DNA of 64,000 nt from Paenibacillus sp. FSL M7-0420 (GCF_038002345.1 NZ_JBBOCJ010000001.1:4898001-4962000); one strand, 5' to 3'; shown: positions 8,561 through 18,152, counted from the first letter of the stretch. The notes: generated from the sequence alone by a model not told the origin. Numbers and translations are program-made.

Positions 8561-10189
8561 ATGAGCTTGATCAAATTATTAATCGCAGATGATGAAGCCC
8601 TGGTCTGCATCGGACTTCAGTCCATGCTGAAATGGGAGCAATATAACATTGAGATTGTGGGCATCGCCCATAACGGCGCACAGGAGGAGGAGATGATTGA
8701 CACCCTCCGCCCGGACATTGTAATTAGTGATATCAAAATGCCGATCAAAAGCGGCCTGGAGGTCGCCGGCTCGGTCCGCCGCAAGTACGGGCGGCTTCCG
8801 CTGTTCATCATGCTGACCAGCTATGAGGAATTCCAGTATGCGCGCGGAGCGATCGAGGTCCAGGCTACCGACTACCTGGTGAAGCTGGAGCTGACCCCGG
8901 AGGCGCTGGCGGAATCGATCCGCAGAGCGATTTCCACACTCGAAGCCTATCAGACGATGGAGAGCTATCCGAAGCTGGTCCACCGTGGCAATCTCCAGGC
9001 CCAGCGGGATAAATTCTTCATCCGGCTGTTCAACAATCTGTTCGAGAACAAGAACCAGTATCTGCTGCAAAAGGAGGACCTGGAGGTGGACCTCTCCGCG
9101 CCGGCTTATCTGGTATGTACCTGCCGCATTCTCGGACCGGACACCATCCCGCCGCGCGGGGATAAGCTGGTGGCCTTATGCTCAAGCACCGTGCAGATGG
9201 CAAAGGATACGTTGGCCTCCAGAAGCGCCTGCTACGTCACCAGCCTGGATCTGCGCAACTTCGCGCTGACCCTGCCTGTACCGGGTCCCGACCCGCAGCT
9301 CTGGATGCCAGACATCCAGATTTTGCTGGCAGATATGGCTTCCGTGCTGCATAATTACTTCAATGTGACCATTATCGGGGCGATTGGCTTCGCAGCGGAA
9401 GATCCTTATCTGCTGCAGGGGAGCTATCTCGCTGCCCGGAAGGCGCTGCCCGCCGCTGTGAAGGAGCGCTCCTTCGTCTTCTTCACGGAGGGCGAAGCCC
9501 CGCTGCAGGAGCAGCTGCTGTTTGATTTCTCGGAGTCGCGGCTTGAGATCCGCAGAGCTTTTGAAGAGATGGATACCCGCGCCTTGCACAGCATTATCTC
9601 CCGGATGATCGAGACCTTCGACGGACGGGATGACCTGCTCGTTCCCGCCACCGATGCCGCCTGCAACATTCTGTACATGGCGACCTCCCTGCTCGCCGAC
9701 GGGGAGAACATGGTGGAGCAGATCTTCGAGCAGGAGCCGGAGGGCTACCGGGCGATCTACCAGATGCATACCATTGAAGAGATTACCGGCTGGCTCGTCC
9801 AGTTCCGGGACGGCTGTGTCCGGATGCTCGCCACCCGCAGACAGAGCTATAAGGAGCAGGTGGTGAAGAATGTACAGGAGTATATCAAAAGAAATCTCGG
9901 CACCAAGCTCTCGCTCCATCAGGTGGCGGATGTGTTCAACTTCAGCCCCAACTATCTGAGCCACCTGTTCTCCAAGGTCGCCGGGGTGAACTATGTTGAG
10001 TATATCACAGAGACTAAAATCACCGCCGCCAAGGAAATGATGGTCCGCGGCGAAGGCCGGATCTACGAAATCTCCCAGAAGCTCGGCTATGAGAGCGCCT
10101 TCTATTTCAGCAAGGTGTTCAAGAAGGTCACCGGGCTCTCTCCCCGGGATTATATGCAGCAGATTGAAGGGAATGCGGGAGCGGAGTAG
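8561..10189 (+). CDS. YesN-type response regulator, AraC family
   Basis: A 542-residue two-component regulator. The receiver domain (1-125) has the acidic pair Asp10-Asp11, phospho-acceptor Asp57 in 'VISDIKMP' and Lys near 107. A long middle region of about 300 residues follows. The C-terminal 100 residues are a double helix-turn-helix AraC domain ending 'FSKVFKKVTGLSPRDYM'. The ATG at 8561 with AAGGA just upstream is preferred over an in-frame upstream start at 8519, which would run through the short hairpin element. It probably activates the divergent sugar importer in response to the adjacent kinase. Confidence 0.92.
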   Translation: MSLIKLLIADDEALVCIGLQSMLKWEQYNIEIVGIAHNGAQEEEMIDTLRPDIVISDIKMPIKSGLEVAGSVRRKYGRLPLFIMLTSYEEFQYARGAIEVQATDYLVKLELTPEALAESIRRAISTLEAYQTMESYPKLVHRGNLQAQRDKFFIRLFNNLFENKNQYLLQKEDLEVDLSAPAYLVCTCRILGPDTIPPRGDKLVALCSSTVQMAKDTLASRSACYVTSLDLRNFALTLPVPGPDPQLWMPDIQILLADMASVLHNYFNVTIIGAIGFAAEDPYLLQGSYLAARKALPAAVKERSFVFFTEGEAPLQEQLLFDFSESRLEIRRAFEEMDTRALHSIISRMIETFDGRDDLLVPATDAACNILYMATSLLADGENMVEQIFEQEPEGYRAIYQMHTIEEITGWLVQFRDGCVRMLATRRQSYKEQVVKNVQEYIKRNLGTKLSLHQVADVFNFSPNYLSHLFSKVAGVNYVEYITETKITAAKEMMVRGEGRIYEISQKLGYESAFYFSKVFKKVTGLSPRDYMQQIEGNAGAE

Positions 10190-10234
10190 ACGAAGGAAGA
10201 AATTAAACGAAGCATGAGAGGAAAGAAAAGTCAA

Positions 10235-10762
10235 ATGAACAAAGGACAAATCGTATTTCTAAACGGAGTGACCAGCTCCGGCAAAACCTCAATAGTCGAT
10301 GCGATACAGTCGAGATCGCCGGAGTTTTTTTATGTGGTAGCCAATGATCTGTTCGAAGAAACGATCGGGGAACGTTTCCTGCGTGAAGATTACTGGAAGT
10401 ATCTTAGCGAAGCAATTATCATGATGTACCATACCGCCAAGTTATTCTCGGATCATGGCAAGCATGTGCTGATTGACGGCATTATCGTGGAACGTCCGGG
10501 CCTCACGCCTCATTATGAGAAGGTGAAGGATATCTTCGCCGGATACCCGCTATCCATTGTGGAAGTATTCTGCCCCCTGGACATTTGCCGCCAGCGCAAT
10601 CTGGCCCGGGAGCACCGGAGCGAAGACCAGTCCGAAGAGCAGCACAGGCTGATGGCCCGTGACATCAAGTATAGCTTCAAGGTGAACACGCATGAGAACA
10701 CCTCTGAAGCGTGTGCGGATCTGATTGTGGGACATTTGTTCGGTAAGCGTACCGGAGAATGA
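10235..10762 (+). CDS. Chloramphenicol phosphotransferase-like P-loop kinase
   Basis: A 175-residue protein resembling the chloramphenicol 3-O-phosphotransferase family. The Walker A loop 'GVTSSGKTS' lies near residues 9-17. A segment with 'VLIDGIIVERPG' and a later 'VEVFCPLDICRQRNLAREHR' look like the nucleotide and acceptor-binding parts of that P-loop fold. The start at 10235 follows AGAGGAAAG; an ATG at 10214 is also in frame. The gene is alone between the response regulator and a strong terminator. Whether it modifies an antibiotic or another small molecule cannot be told from sequence. Confidence 0.8.
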   Translation: MNKGQIVFLNGVTSSGKTSIVDAIQSRSPEFFYVVANDLFEETIGERFLREDYWKYLSEAIIMMYHTAKLFSDHGKHVLIDGIIVERPGLTPHYEKVKDIFAGYPLSIVEVFCPLDICRQRNLAREHRSEDQSEEQHRLMARDIKYSFKVNTHENTSEACADLIVGHLFGKRTGE

Positions 10763-10808
10763 TAGGGATGAGATGACGTTATTTGCTTTAAAAAAATGGA
10801 CGAGGCTG

Positions 10809-10836
10809 AGGCTGCCGATATAGGTAGCCTTTTTTT
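10809..10836 (+). terminator. Rho-independent terminator after the CPT-like gene
   Basis: AGGCTGCC and GGTAGCCT form an eight-base stem with a six-base loop, followed by TTTTTT. It lies 47 nt after the CPT-like stop codon. Confidence 0.88.
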
Positions 10837-10839
10837 GCT

Positions 10840-10985
10840 GCGTACAAACTGGATGATGGGCTGCGGCAACCTTTCCCGAAGGAGCAAGAGCTGGGCAACC
10901 AAGCAAAGCCTGCTATGCGCGTAAGGATTCCACCCAATCGGTGGCGATTAACCTTGGTTAAAGCTCCTCTTTGGGTTGTTTTGCA
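10840..10985. other. Gap with possible structured RNA, no gene recognised
   Basis: This part of the 677-nt gap contains several local inverted repeats (CTTTCC/AGGAG, CCACC/GGTGG, AACC/GGTT). No coding sequence was seen. It could be a non-coding RNA or simple chance; I do not recognise a known riboswitch. Confidence 0.25.
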
Positions 10986-10988
10986 TTT

Positions 10989-11169
10989 GGCGGACTCAGA
11001 GGACGCTATTGTGTGAAAAAACGGACTTTTGCGAGTTTCGCGGACTCAGGGGCGCTTATGTTGTCTTGTAACACTGGAAACGAGGGGAATGTGGTTCATT
11101 AGCGGCCACTGAGTCCGCTTAGCCCGGTAGGATCGCGGTATGCATACAAATAACGGCCTGTCAGTCCGC
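10989..11169. repeat. Degenerate repeats with 50/51-bp spacing (array V)
   Basis: CGGACTCAG occurs at 10991 and 11041 (50 bp apart). Its inverted form with AGTCCGC occurs at 11112 and 11163 (51 bp apart). The units are otherwise poorly conserved. The spacing matches the 51-bp period of the better arrays in this window. Confidence 0.5.
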
Positions 11170-11189
11170 ACAGTCTTCGGGGAAGCGCG

Positions 11190-11300
11190 ATGTTGATGCG
11201 ATGGTAGGCTTGGTGATGCGGCGGTAGGCTTGAACTATGCAGCAACAGGCTTGAACAATGTGGCGGATTTGAAACGATGTAGCGGATTCCTGGTGTGCAC
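11190..11300 (+). repeat. Degenerate ~21-bp tandem repeats
   Basis: A motif of the form ATGYRGYRRYAGGCTTG recurs about every 20-21 bp (GGCTTG at 11207, 11227 and 11248, with weaker copies after). It lies upstream of the LacI-family gene. Role unknown; 21 bp is two helical turns. Confidence 0.5.
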
Positions 11301-11403
11301 AAAACCAATGGAACCATGCTTCCCTTCAACCGCCTTCAAAATGTAAGCGCTCAAAAAATCCTCTTGAAAGAACCTCCGGCGGATGATAGGATTAAGGCGA
11401 ATG

Positions 11404-12435
<1,032 letters not shown>

Positions 12436-12501
12436 CCGTAGTAAGGTAGCACACAGCAAGTAATGATTGCTCTATTCCAATACCCAAGGAGTGTTATGAT
12501 C

Positions 12502-14796
12502 ATGAACATTTTTGCAGACGAATCACTAGGCTTGTTCCATCTTCAGTCCAAAGACACCAGCTATATCATCCAACTGGTAGAGGGTTACCCTGCCCATGTC
12601 TACTGGGGCGCACGGCTCCGTCATGATAAAAGTCTGGCGGGGATACTTGAGCTGCGCGAACGCGCCTCTTTCTCGCCCACCCCGCTGCCGCAGAAGCCCT
12701 CCCTCTCGCTGGACGCCCTGCCCCAGGAGTATCCGCAGTATGGTACGAGTGATTTCCGGCGGCCCGCTTATCAGGTTCAGCTTGCCGATGGCACGCGGAT
12801 CTCAGAGCTGCAATATGCAGGCTATGTAATCACACCGGGCAAACCGGCACTGGATGGACTGCCTGCGGTCTATGCAGAGAGTGAGGCAGAAGCGCTCACG
12901 CTTGAACTTACCCTGAAGGATGACTACGCCGGTCTGACGGTCAGACTGCTATATACGGTGTTCGCTGACCATCAGGCGATCACGCGCTCTGTCCGCTTCG
13001 AGCATAACGGTGAAGCCCCGCTCCGGCTGGAGCAAGCGCTTAGCGCATCGGTGGATTTTGCCGATTCTGCGTATGACACCCTGCATCTGAGCGGCGCATG
13101 GGCCAGAGAGCGCCATGTTCAGCGCCGCCCGCTTAACCCCGGAGCCGCGCTGTCCCTGGAGAGCCGCCGCGGTTCAAGCAGCCACCAGGTCAATCCCTTC
13201 CTCGCGCTTCTGCGCCCGGGTGCAGATGAAGATCAGGGTGACGTCTATGGCTTCAGCCTTGTCTACAGCGGCAGCTTCAGCGCTACTGCCGAGGTGGAGC
13301 AGTTCGGGCAGACCCGTGTAAGCATCGGGATTAATCCGTTCGACTTCTCCTGGCTGCTGGAGCCGGGCCAATCCTTCCAGACCCCCGAGGCCGTGCTCGT
13401 CTATTCCAGCGAAGGCATCGGCGGCATGTCGCGCACCTATCACCGTCTGTACCGGACCCGACTCTGCCGCGGTGTTCACCGTGATCAGGCCCGGCCGATT
13501 CTGGTCAACAACTGGGAGGCGACTTACTTCGACTTCAATGCGGACAAAATCGCAACCATCGCCAAAGCAGCAGGCCCGCTCGGCATTGAGCTATTCGTCC
13601 TGGACGACGGCTGGTTCGGCAGACGCGACAAGGATAACAGCTCACTAGGCGACTGGTTCGAGGACCGCCGCAAACTGCCTGAAGGTCTCGCTGATCTGGC
13701 AGGCCGGGTCAACAAGGAGGGCGTACAGTTCGGTCTATGGGTGGAGCCGGAGATGGTCTCGCCGGACAGTGAGCTGTACCGCAAGCACCCAGACTGGTGC
13801 CTGCATGCCGAAGGACGCCGCCGCACGGAAGGCCGCAACCAGCTGATCCTGGACCTCTCCCGCCCGGAGGTATGCGACTATCTGTATGAGACGTTAAGCG
13901 CGGTCTTTTCCAGTGCCCCGATCCGCTATATCAAGTGGGACATGAACCGCAATATGACCGAGATTGCATCGGCGAAGGCTGCCCCAGAGCGGCAAAAAGA
14001 AACCGCCCACCGCTATATGCTCGGCCTGTATAATCTGCTGGAACGCCTGACCTCGCGCTTCCCGGATATTCTGTTCGAGAGCTGCTCCGGCGGCGGCGGC
14101 CGGTTCGATCCGGGCATGCTGTTCTATATGCCGCAGACCTGGACCAGCGACAACACCGATGCGGTGGAACGCCTGGCGATTCAGTACGGCACAAGCATCG
14201 TCTACCCGGCCAGCAGCATGGGCGCACATGTATCTGACGTTCCGAACCATCAGGTAGACCGCATTACCTCCCTCGCTATGCGCGGCGATGTAGCGATGAG
14301 CGGTAACTTCGGCTATGAGCTGGACCTCACAAAGTTCACTGAAGCGGAGAAGGACCTGGCCGCCCGGCAGATTGCCCAGTACAAGGAGATCCGCACGCTG
14401 GTGCAGCAAGGGGACATGTACCGTCTGCTGAGTCCGTTCGAGGGCAGCGGTGAGACCGCCTGGATGTTCGTCAGCGAGGACAAGACCGAAGCCTTCGTCG
14501 CTTACTTCCGCGTACTCGCGAGACCTAATCCGCCAATCTCGCGCCTTACGCTCAAGGGACTGAACCCGGAGCTGGATTACGTGCTTGAGACGGGGGCAAA
14601 AGGCAGCAACGAGCATCTTCACGGCGGCGCAGAAGCTTCTTCGGCAACAGAAGGCGACAGCTCCGCTCCGTTCCGGACCGCCTTCGGCGGGACACCGCTC
14701 GGTGGAGACCGCCTGATGCGCATGGGTCTCGTAGTCTCCGACCTGCGCGGAGATTATGCAAGCTGCACCTACCGCCTGAGAGCGGTGCAGCGCTGA
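12502..14796 (+). CDS. GH36 alpha-galactosidase
   Basis: A cytoplasmic alpha-galactosidase of family GH36 (AgaN/RafA type) releasing galactose from raffinose-type or galactomannan oligosaccharides. Numbering from this ATG, the catalytic residues are Asp480 in 'YIKWDMN' and Asp550 in 'TWTSDNTDAVER'. The substrate-binding 'LDDGWFG' (near 368) and 'ESCSGGGGRFD' (near 526) are present. The large N-terminal beta-supersandwich and ordinary length (764 residues) fit the bacterial family. ATGs at 12496 and 12502 both follow AAGGAG; the second has the better spacing. No signal peptide. It is co-directional with the LacI regulator and followed by a terminator. Confidence 0.95.
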   Translation: MNIFADESLGLFHLQSKDTSYIIQLVEGYPAHVYWGARLRHDKSLAGILELRERASFSPTPLPQKPSLSLDALPQEYPQYGTSDFRRPAYQVQLADGTRISELQYAGYVITPGKPALDGLPAVYAESEAEALTLELTLKDDYAGLTVRLLYTVFADHQAITRSVRFEHNGEAPLRLEQALSASVDFADSAYDTLHLSGAWARERHVQRRPLNPGAALSLESRRGSSSHQVNPFLALLRPGADEDQGDVYGFSLVYSGSFSATAEVEQFGQTRVSIGINPFDFSWLLEPGQSFQTPEAVLVYSSEGIGGMSRTYHRLYRTRLCRGVHRDQARPILVNNWEATYFDFNADKIATIAKAAGPLGIELFVLDDGWFGRRDKDNSSLGDWFEDRRKLPEGLADLAGRVNKEGVQFGLWVEPEMVSPDSELYRKHPDWCLHAEGRRRTEGRNQLILDLSRPEVCDYLYETLSAVFSSAPIRYIKWDMNRNMTEIASAKAAPERQKETAHRYMLGLYNLLERLTSRFPDILFESCSGGGGRFDPGMLFYMPQTWTSDNTDAVERLAIQYGTSIVYPASSMGAHVSDVPNHQVDRITSLAMRGDVAMSGNFGYELDLTKFTEAEKDLAARQIAQYKEIRTLVQQGDMYRLLSPFEGSGETAWMFVSEDKTEAFVAYFRVLARPNPPISRLTLKGLNPELDYVLETGAKGSNEHLHGGAEASSATEGDSSAPFRTAFGGTPLGGDRLMRMGLVVSDLRGDYASCTYRLRAVQR

Positions 14797-14888
14797 TCTG
14801 TAGCTTTCGTTCTGCGGGCGGTGCAGCACTGATCCGCAGCTTCCTTTTCACTATAAGACTTATGCACGGTTTAGCTTCAGGCATACCA

Positions 14889-14930
14889 CAGGCGTCAGCC
14901 TCCTTTAGGAGATTGACGCCTGTTTTTTTT
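14889..14930 (+). terminator. Rho-independent terminator after GH36 gene
   Basis: CAGGCGTCA and TGACGCCTG pair around a loop (with further TCC/GGA pairing) and are followed by eight T residues. Confidence 0.92.
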
Positions 14931-14985
14931 GTGGAAAGATGCAGTCAGGAAGGCGGCTTGCTGGCGGTTTATTAACGACTAACGC

Positions 14986-16428
14986 CTACTCCTGTTCCTG
15001 CCCCTGTTCCCGGCCAAGCAGTCCGCTGAGCGCCTCCGTTACGTTCATGCCGGTCAGCGTCTTGGTCAGCTCAGGCACCTGGGCCATGATTTTGGCGATA
15101 TCGCCGGTGATTTTGTTCACGCCTGAGGAAGCCCCGTCCTGGGAGATGACGGTGATCTTGTCTACCTTGGCCAGCGGGGAGGCGATTTTCTCAGCCAGCT
15201 CGGGCAGGATTTTCAGGAATTCCACGGTCAGGGCGGCTTGAGTGAACTGTTTGTATGCTTCGGCCTTCTTCTGCAGCGCTCCCGCTTCCGCCGCTCCGGC
15301 CAGCTGGACGATCTCCGCATTCGCCTTGCCTTTTGCCAGCTCCGCCTCGGCTGTTGCCAGCCCGCGCTTAGTCGTCGTAGCGGCTTCGGCTTCCGCCTCC
15401 AGAATCTGCCGCTGCTTGGCAGCTTCCGCCCGCATAACCGTAGCCTGATTCTCCGCCTGGGCAGGCTTGATCACCGTTGCCTCCAGCTCCCGCTGTCTCA
15501 GCTCAACCTCGATCTCCCGGACTGTGCGGTTGGCTTCGGCCTCCATCTGTGTGATCTTGACCTGTTCCGTAACCAGTGACTGCTTGATCTTATTCTGCTG
15601 CAATTCGTACGCCAGATCCGCCTGCGCCTTCTTCACCTCGGTCTCCAGCTTGAAATCAGCCTGCTTAATATTCAACTCCTTTTCGAACAGGGATTCCTTC
15701 GCACGGGCGGCGGTTCCCGCTTCTATGGTCGCCTGATGGGCATTGGCTTTGGCAATGGAGGATTCCTTCTCCGCTTCGGCTTGCTTGATCTGAATGTCGC
15801 GTTCGGCCTCAGCCTTGGCAATACTGGCATCGCGGCGGATACGCTCAATCTCGGGCACCCCCATATTGTCGATGTACCCTTTGTCGTCGGTAATCTTCTT
15901 GATGGTGAAGCTGACCACCTCCAGCCCCATCTTGTCGAGGTCCTCCGAGCAGGTCTCCCGCATCTTGCTGTTGATCTCGTCAGGGGTCTTCAGGATAGAT
16001 TCTACGGTGAGCTGGCCGATCAGGCCGCGCAGATGACCCTCCACCGAATGCAGAATAATTGTCTCTCGGTCTTCTTCCGGCCGGTCAATGAACTGCTCGC
16101 TGGCTGTGAGAATAGCGGTTGGATCGCTTTTAATCTTAATCTGGGCGACCGCCTCCAGGTTCAGCTTGATGCCCTGGCGGGAAAACATGGCCTGCGCCGG
16201 GATCACATCGAAGCTCATCAGCATCATGGAGATGGTTTTATTGTTCTGGAAGCCGGGGATAACGAATGTCCCGCCGCCCTGGACCACTCTTTTGCCGCCG
16301 AGACCGTATACGATCATGGCCTGATTGGGCGGAACCTTTTTATACGCGGTCACAATACTGGTTAACGCCAGCAGAATTACAACAACAATAGCTCCGGTTA
16401 CATATAAAATTAACATTTGCTCCGACAC
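14986..16428 (-). CDS. floT: Flotillin-like membrane scaffold protein
   Basis: A 480-residue SPFH/band-7 protein of the flotillin family, organising membrane microdomains. One membrane segment lies near residues 6-28. An SPFH domain follows (about 30-200). Then comes a long Ala/Glu/Lys-rich coiled-coil region (about 200-400) with flotillin 'EAE' and 'KAEA' repeats. The C-terminus 'LLGREQGQEQE' is acidic. The GTG at 16428 gives 'MSEQM'; an in-frame ATG at 16416 is an alternative. It starts 6 nt after the NfeD-type gene, the same pair as yuaF-floT in Bacillus subtilis. Confidence 0.92.
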   Translation of the reverse strand: MSEQMLILYVTGAIVVVILLALTSIVTAYKKVPPNQAMIVYGLGGKRVVQGGGTFVIPGFQNNKTISMMLMSFDVIPAQAMFSRQGIKLNLEAVAQIKIKSDPTAILTASEQFIDRPEEDRETIILHSVEGHLRGLIGQLTVESILKTPDEINSKMRETCSEDLDKMGLEVVSFTIKKITDDKGYIDNMGVPEIERIRRDASIAKAEAERDIQIKQAEAEKESSIAKANAHQATIEAGTAARAKESLFEKELNIKQADFKLETEVKKAQADLAYELQQNKIKQSLVTEQVKITQMEAEANRTVREIEVELRQRELEATVIKPAQAENQATVMRAEAAKQRQILEAEAEAATTTKRGLATAEAELAKGKANAEIVQLAGAAEAGALQKKAEAYKQFTQAALTVEFLKILPELAEKIASPLAKVDKITVISQDGASSGVNKITGDIAKIMAQVPELTKTLTGMNVTEALSGLLGREQGQEQE

Positions 16429-16434
16429 TCCCCG

Positions 16435-16971
16435 TTAGTTTTGTTCCATTTCCCTCTCGAACAAAGTGACCGCTGCGATCCCCTTATCCGTCTTCACAAT
16501 AATCACCCGATCGCCCCGCAACAGCGACTGGCCGGATTCGGCACGCACGCCGATGGAGCGCATGGTCCCGTGCAGCACATACTTCATCTCTCCCACGGCC
16601 CCATTCGCTGCGGCGATGCTGATATAGCCGAGCTGGCCTGCCGGGTCATAATCAAGTTCACTCATACTGCTGTCATACCGGGTCATCACCCGGGCCAGCA
16701 CCGTGTAGAGCAGGATGCCCGGCAGCAGGGCGATCAAGGTACAGACCAGTACCACGGCGAACAGCTGCATCCCGCTGAACTGGACAAGCAGATACCCCGT
16801 GCCGCCCCAGACGGTGACAAACACCATCAGCGGAAGAATCGGCAGAAAACCAGGCCCCCCGGCATCGCCTCCCCCGACATGCAGGTGGCCTTCCAAGCCG
16901 TGCCCATGAATACTGCCACTGAGAATAAGCAGAAGTCCAACCCAAAAGCAGACGATAAATACAGTAGCGAT
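16435..16971 (-). CDS. NfeD-like membrane protein, apparent ATC start
   Basis: A protein of the NfeD family that partners flotillins (YuaF-like). From the proposed ATC at 16971 it is 178 residues. It has a hydrophobic helix near 3-20 ('FIVCFWVGLLLILSG'), a Gly/His-rich linker, two further helices (about 42-85), and a C-terminal beta-barrel domain ending 'TLFEREMEQN'. No in-frame ATG, GTG or TTG exists upstream of the first helix before a stop. A strong AAGGAGG lies 8 nt before ATC, the expected spacing. The first in-frame conventional start is a TTG at 16896, which would delete the first helix and has no good ribosome binding site. A rare ATC start is therefore my best reading; a sequence error is the alternative. 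Confidence 0.78.
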   Translation of the reverse strand: MATVFIVCFWVGLLLILSGSIHGHGLEGHLHVGGGDAGGPGFLPILPLMVFVTVWGGTGYLLVQFSGMQLFAVVLVCTLIALLPGILLYTVLARVMTRYDSSMSELDYDPAGQLGYISIAAANGAVGEMKYVLHGTMRSIGVRAESGQSLLRGDRVIIVKTDKGIAAVTLFEREMEQN

Positions 16972-17112
16972 GGTAACCCCCTCCTTTCAATGGATTGGTG
17001 ATACGGTAACTGACTAGTATGAGGATGAATAAACCGACTAATTATTGTTGTTATACGTCTTTTTTTCACTTCCACTTGTCGCTATTGCCCCTAATTTCCA
17101 CTTTAGGCTGCC

Positions 17113-17673
17113 TGGTTGTGTATGGCAGAGGCGCAATTGGATTCAAGGGCACTTGTGCTCTTCATTTGCTCATTTAGCCAACTTTCCTGGAATTCAGGAG
17201 CACTAGTGCTCTTCATTTGCTCGTTTAGCCAACATTCCTGGGATTCAGGTGCACTTGTGCTCTTCATTTGCTCGTTTAGCCAACTTTTCTGGAATTCAGA
17301 GGTACTTGTGCTCTTCATTTGCTCGTTTAGCCAACATTCCTGGGATTCTGGTGCACTTGTGCTCTTCATTTCCACCTCCAGCCCACTTCCAGCGCAATCA
17401 GTGGGATTTATCCCTCTCATTTCCGCATCCAGCCCACTTCCAGCGCAATCAGTGGGATTTATCCCTCTCATTTCCGCATCCAGCCCACTTCCAGCACAAT
17501 CAGTGGGATTTATCCCTCTCATTTCCTCTTCCAGCCCACTTTCGGCTGCATCTGAGGGATTTATCCCTCTCATTTCCTCTTCCAGCCCACTTTCGGCTGC
17601 ATCTGAGGGATTTATCCTTCTCATTTCCACCTCCAGCACACTTCCTCCGCAATCAGAGGGATTTATCCCTCAC
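17113..17673. repeat. 51-bp tandem array I (ten units plus a degenerate one)
   Basis: Ten exact 51-bp units begin at 17164, 17215, 17266, 17317, 17368, 17419, 17470, 17521, 17572 and 17623. A degraded unit lies before them. Two types occur: four A units (core 'TTTGCTCGTTTAGCCAAC') then six B units (core 'CCAGCCCACTTC'). Each ends in a dyad: GCAC-TT-GTGC (or GAGCAC-TA-GTGCTC) in A, and GAGGGAT-TT-ATCCCTC or GGGAT-TT-ATCCC in B, at the same register. Since 51 is 17 codons, long frames stay open on both strands; I regard these as non-coding. The array lies just downstream of the c-di-AMP riboswitch terminator. The gap from 16972 to 17112 shows nothing else. Confidence 0.93.
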
Positions 17674-17682
17674 CTGCACAGC

Positions 17683-17718
17683 AAAAAGACCACAGCAGCA
17701 GCAGGGCTCTCCGTGGTC
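17683..17718 (-). terminator. Expression-platform terminator of the c-di-AMP riboswitch
   Basis: On the minus strand GACCAC and GTGGTC pair around a 19-nt GC-rich loop and are followed by TTTTT. It lies 13 nt beyond the aptamer, as expected for a transcriptional riboswitch. Confidence 0.88.
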
Positions 17719-17730
17719 GGTTAATCGATC

Positions 17731-17914
17731 ATGGCGCTCATCCTCTCTCTTCGAGGCTTACGGGGTTAGCTGACGGATTCGGGCAGCGAGATTGCCCTAC
17801 CTCACCAGAGCCATAGTATCACGCTGGCAAGGATTCACCCCGGGTACTCAGCAGCCCATCCTTAAGCCGCCTGCACCAGTTGGTTCCCCCGTTCCCGTTA
17901 CGGAATTCAGCCAT
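17731..17914 (-). ncRNA. c-di-AMP riboswitch (ydaO-yuaA type)
   Basis: Read on the minus strand, the conserved blocks of this riboswitch class appear in order. These are 'CCGUAACGGGAACGGGGG' with 'GAACCAA', then 'GGGGUGAAUCC', then 'GGUAGGGCAAUC', then 'GCCCGAAUCCGUCAGC' followed by 'UAACC'. The closing P1 stem is AUGGC (17910-17914) with GCCAU (17731-17735). In known cases binding of c-di-AMP favours the terminator and turns genes off; common targets are cell-wall hydrolases, potassium and osmolyte systems. Here the first downstream DNA is the 51-bp array, and the first convincing genes are NfeD-flotillin about 710 nt from the terminator. Confidence 0.95.
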
Positions 17915-17951
17915 TTCAAGAACAGTGTCATTTCATTCGGTTGTTGATTGA

Positions 17952-17980
17952 ATCTTACGCCTGTAGCCATTTAATGTAAA
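17952..17980 (-). promoter_or_regulatory. Probable sigma-A promoter of the riboswitch transcript
   Basis: On the minus strand TTTACA, a 17-nt spacer and TAAGAT resemble -35 and -10 boxes. They are placed so that transcription would start about 30 nt ahead of the riboswitch aptamer. Confidence 0.65.
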
Positions 17981-18152
17981 ACCTCACGGATGACAAAAGA
18001 AGTCAAAAATGCTGTCCCTTCGGGAATGAAGGCGCATTCTTCAGTTCGGCTCTTAACCGCCCGGCGATTTGCTCCTGCTATCGTCTGTTTACACCAACGT
18101 TACTCTTCCTCTCACTTACTTCTCTTCCTACGCCCACTCCCCTGCTCATCTG

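Noticed and set aside
17103..17639. Open frames of 178-202 codons through array I, encoding 17-residue repeats (e.g. EMRGINPTDCAGSGLDA)
   Set aside because: Frames are open on both strands simply because the unit is 51 bp. Composition is unlike neighbouring proteins, and no single start with a good ribosome binding site stands out. A translated product after the riboswitch is not excluded, but I do not call it.
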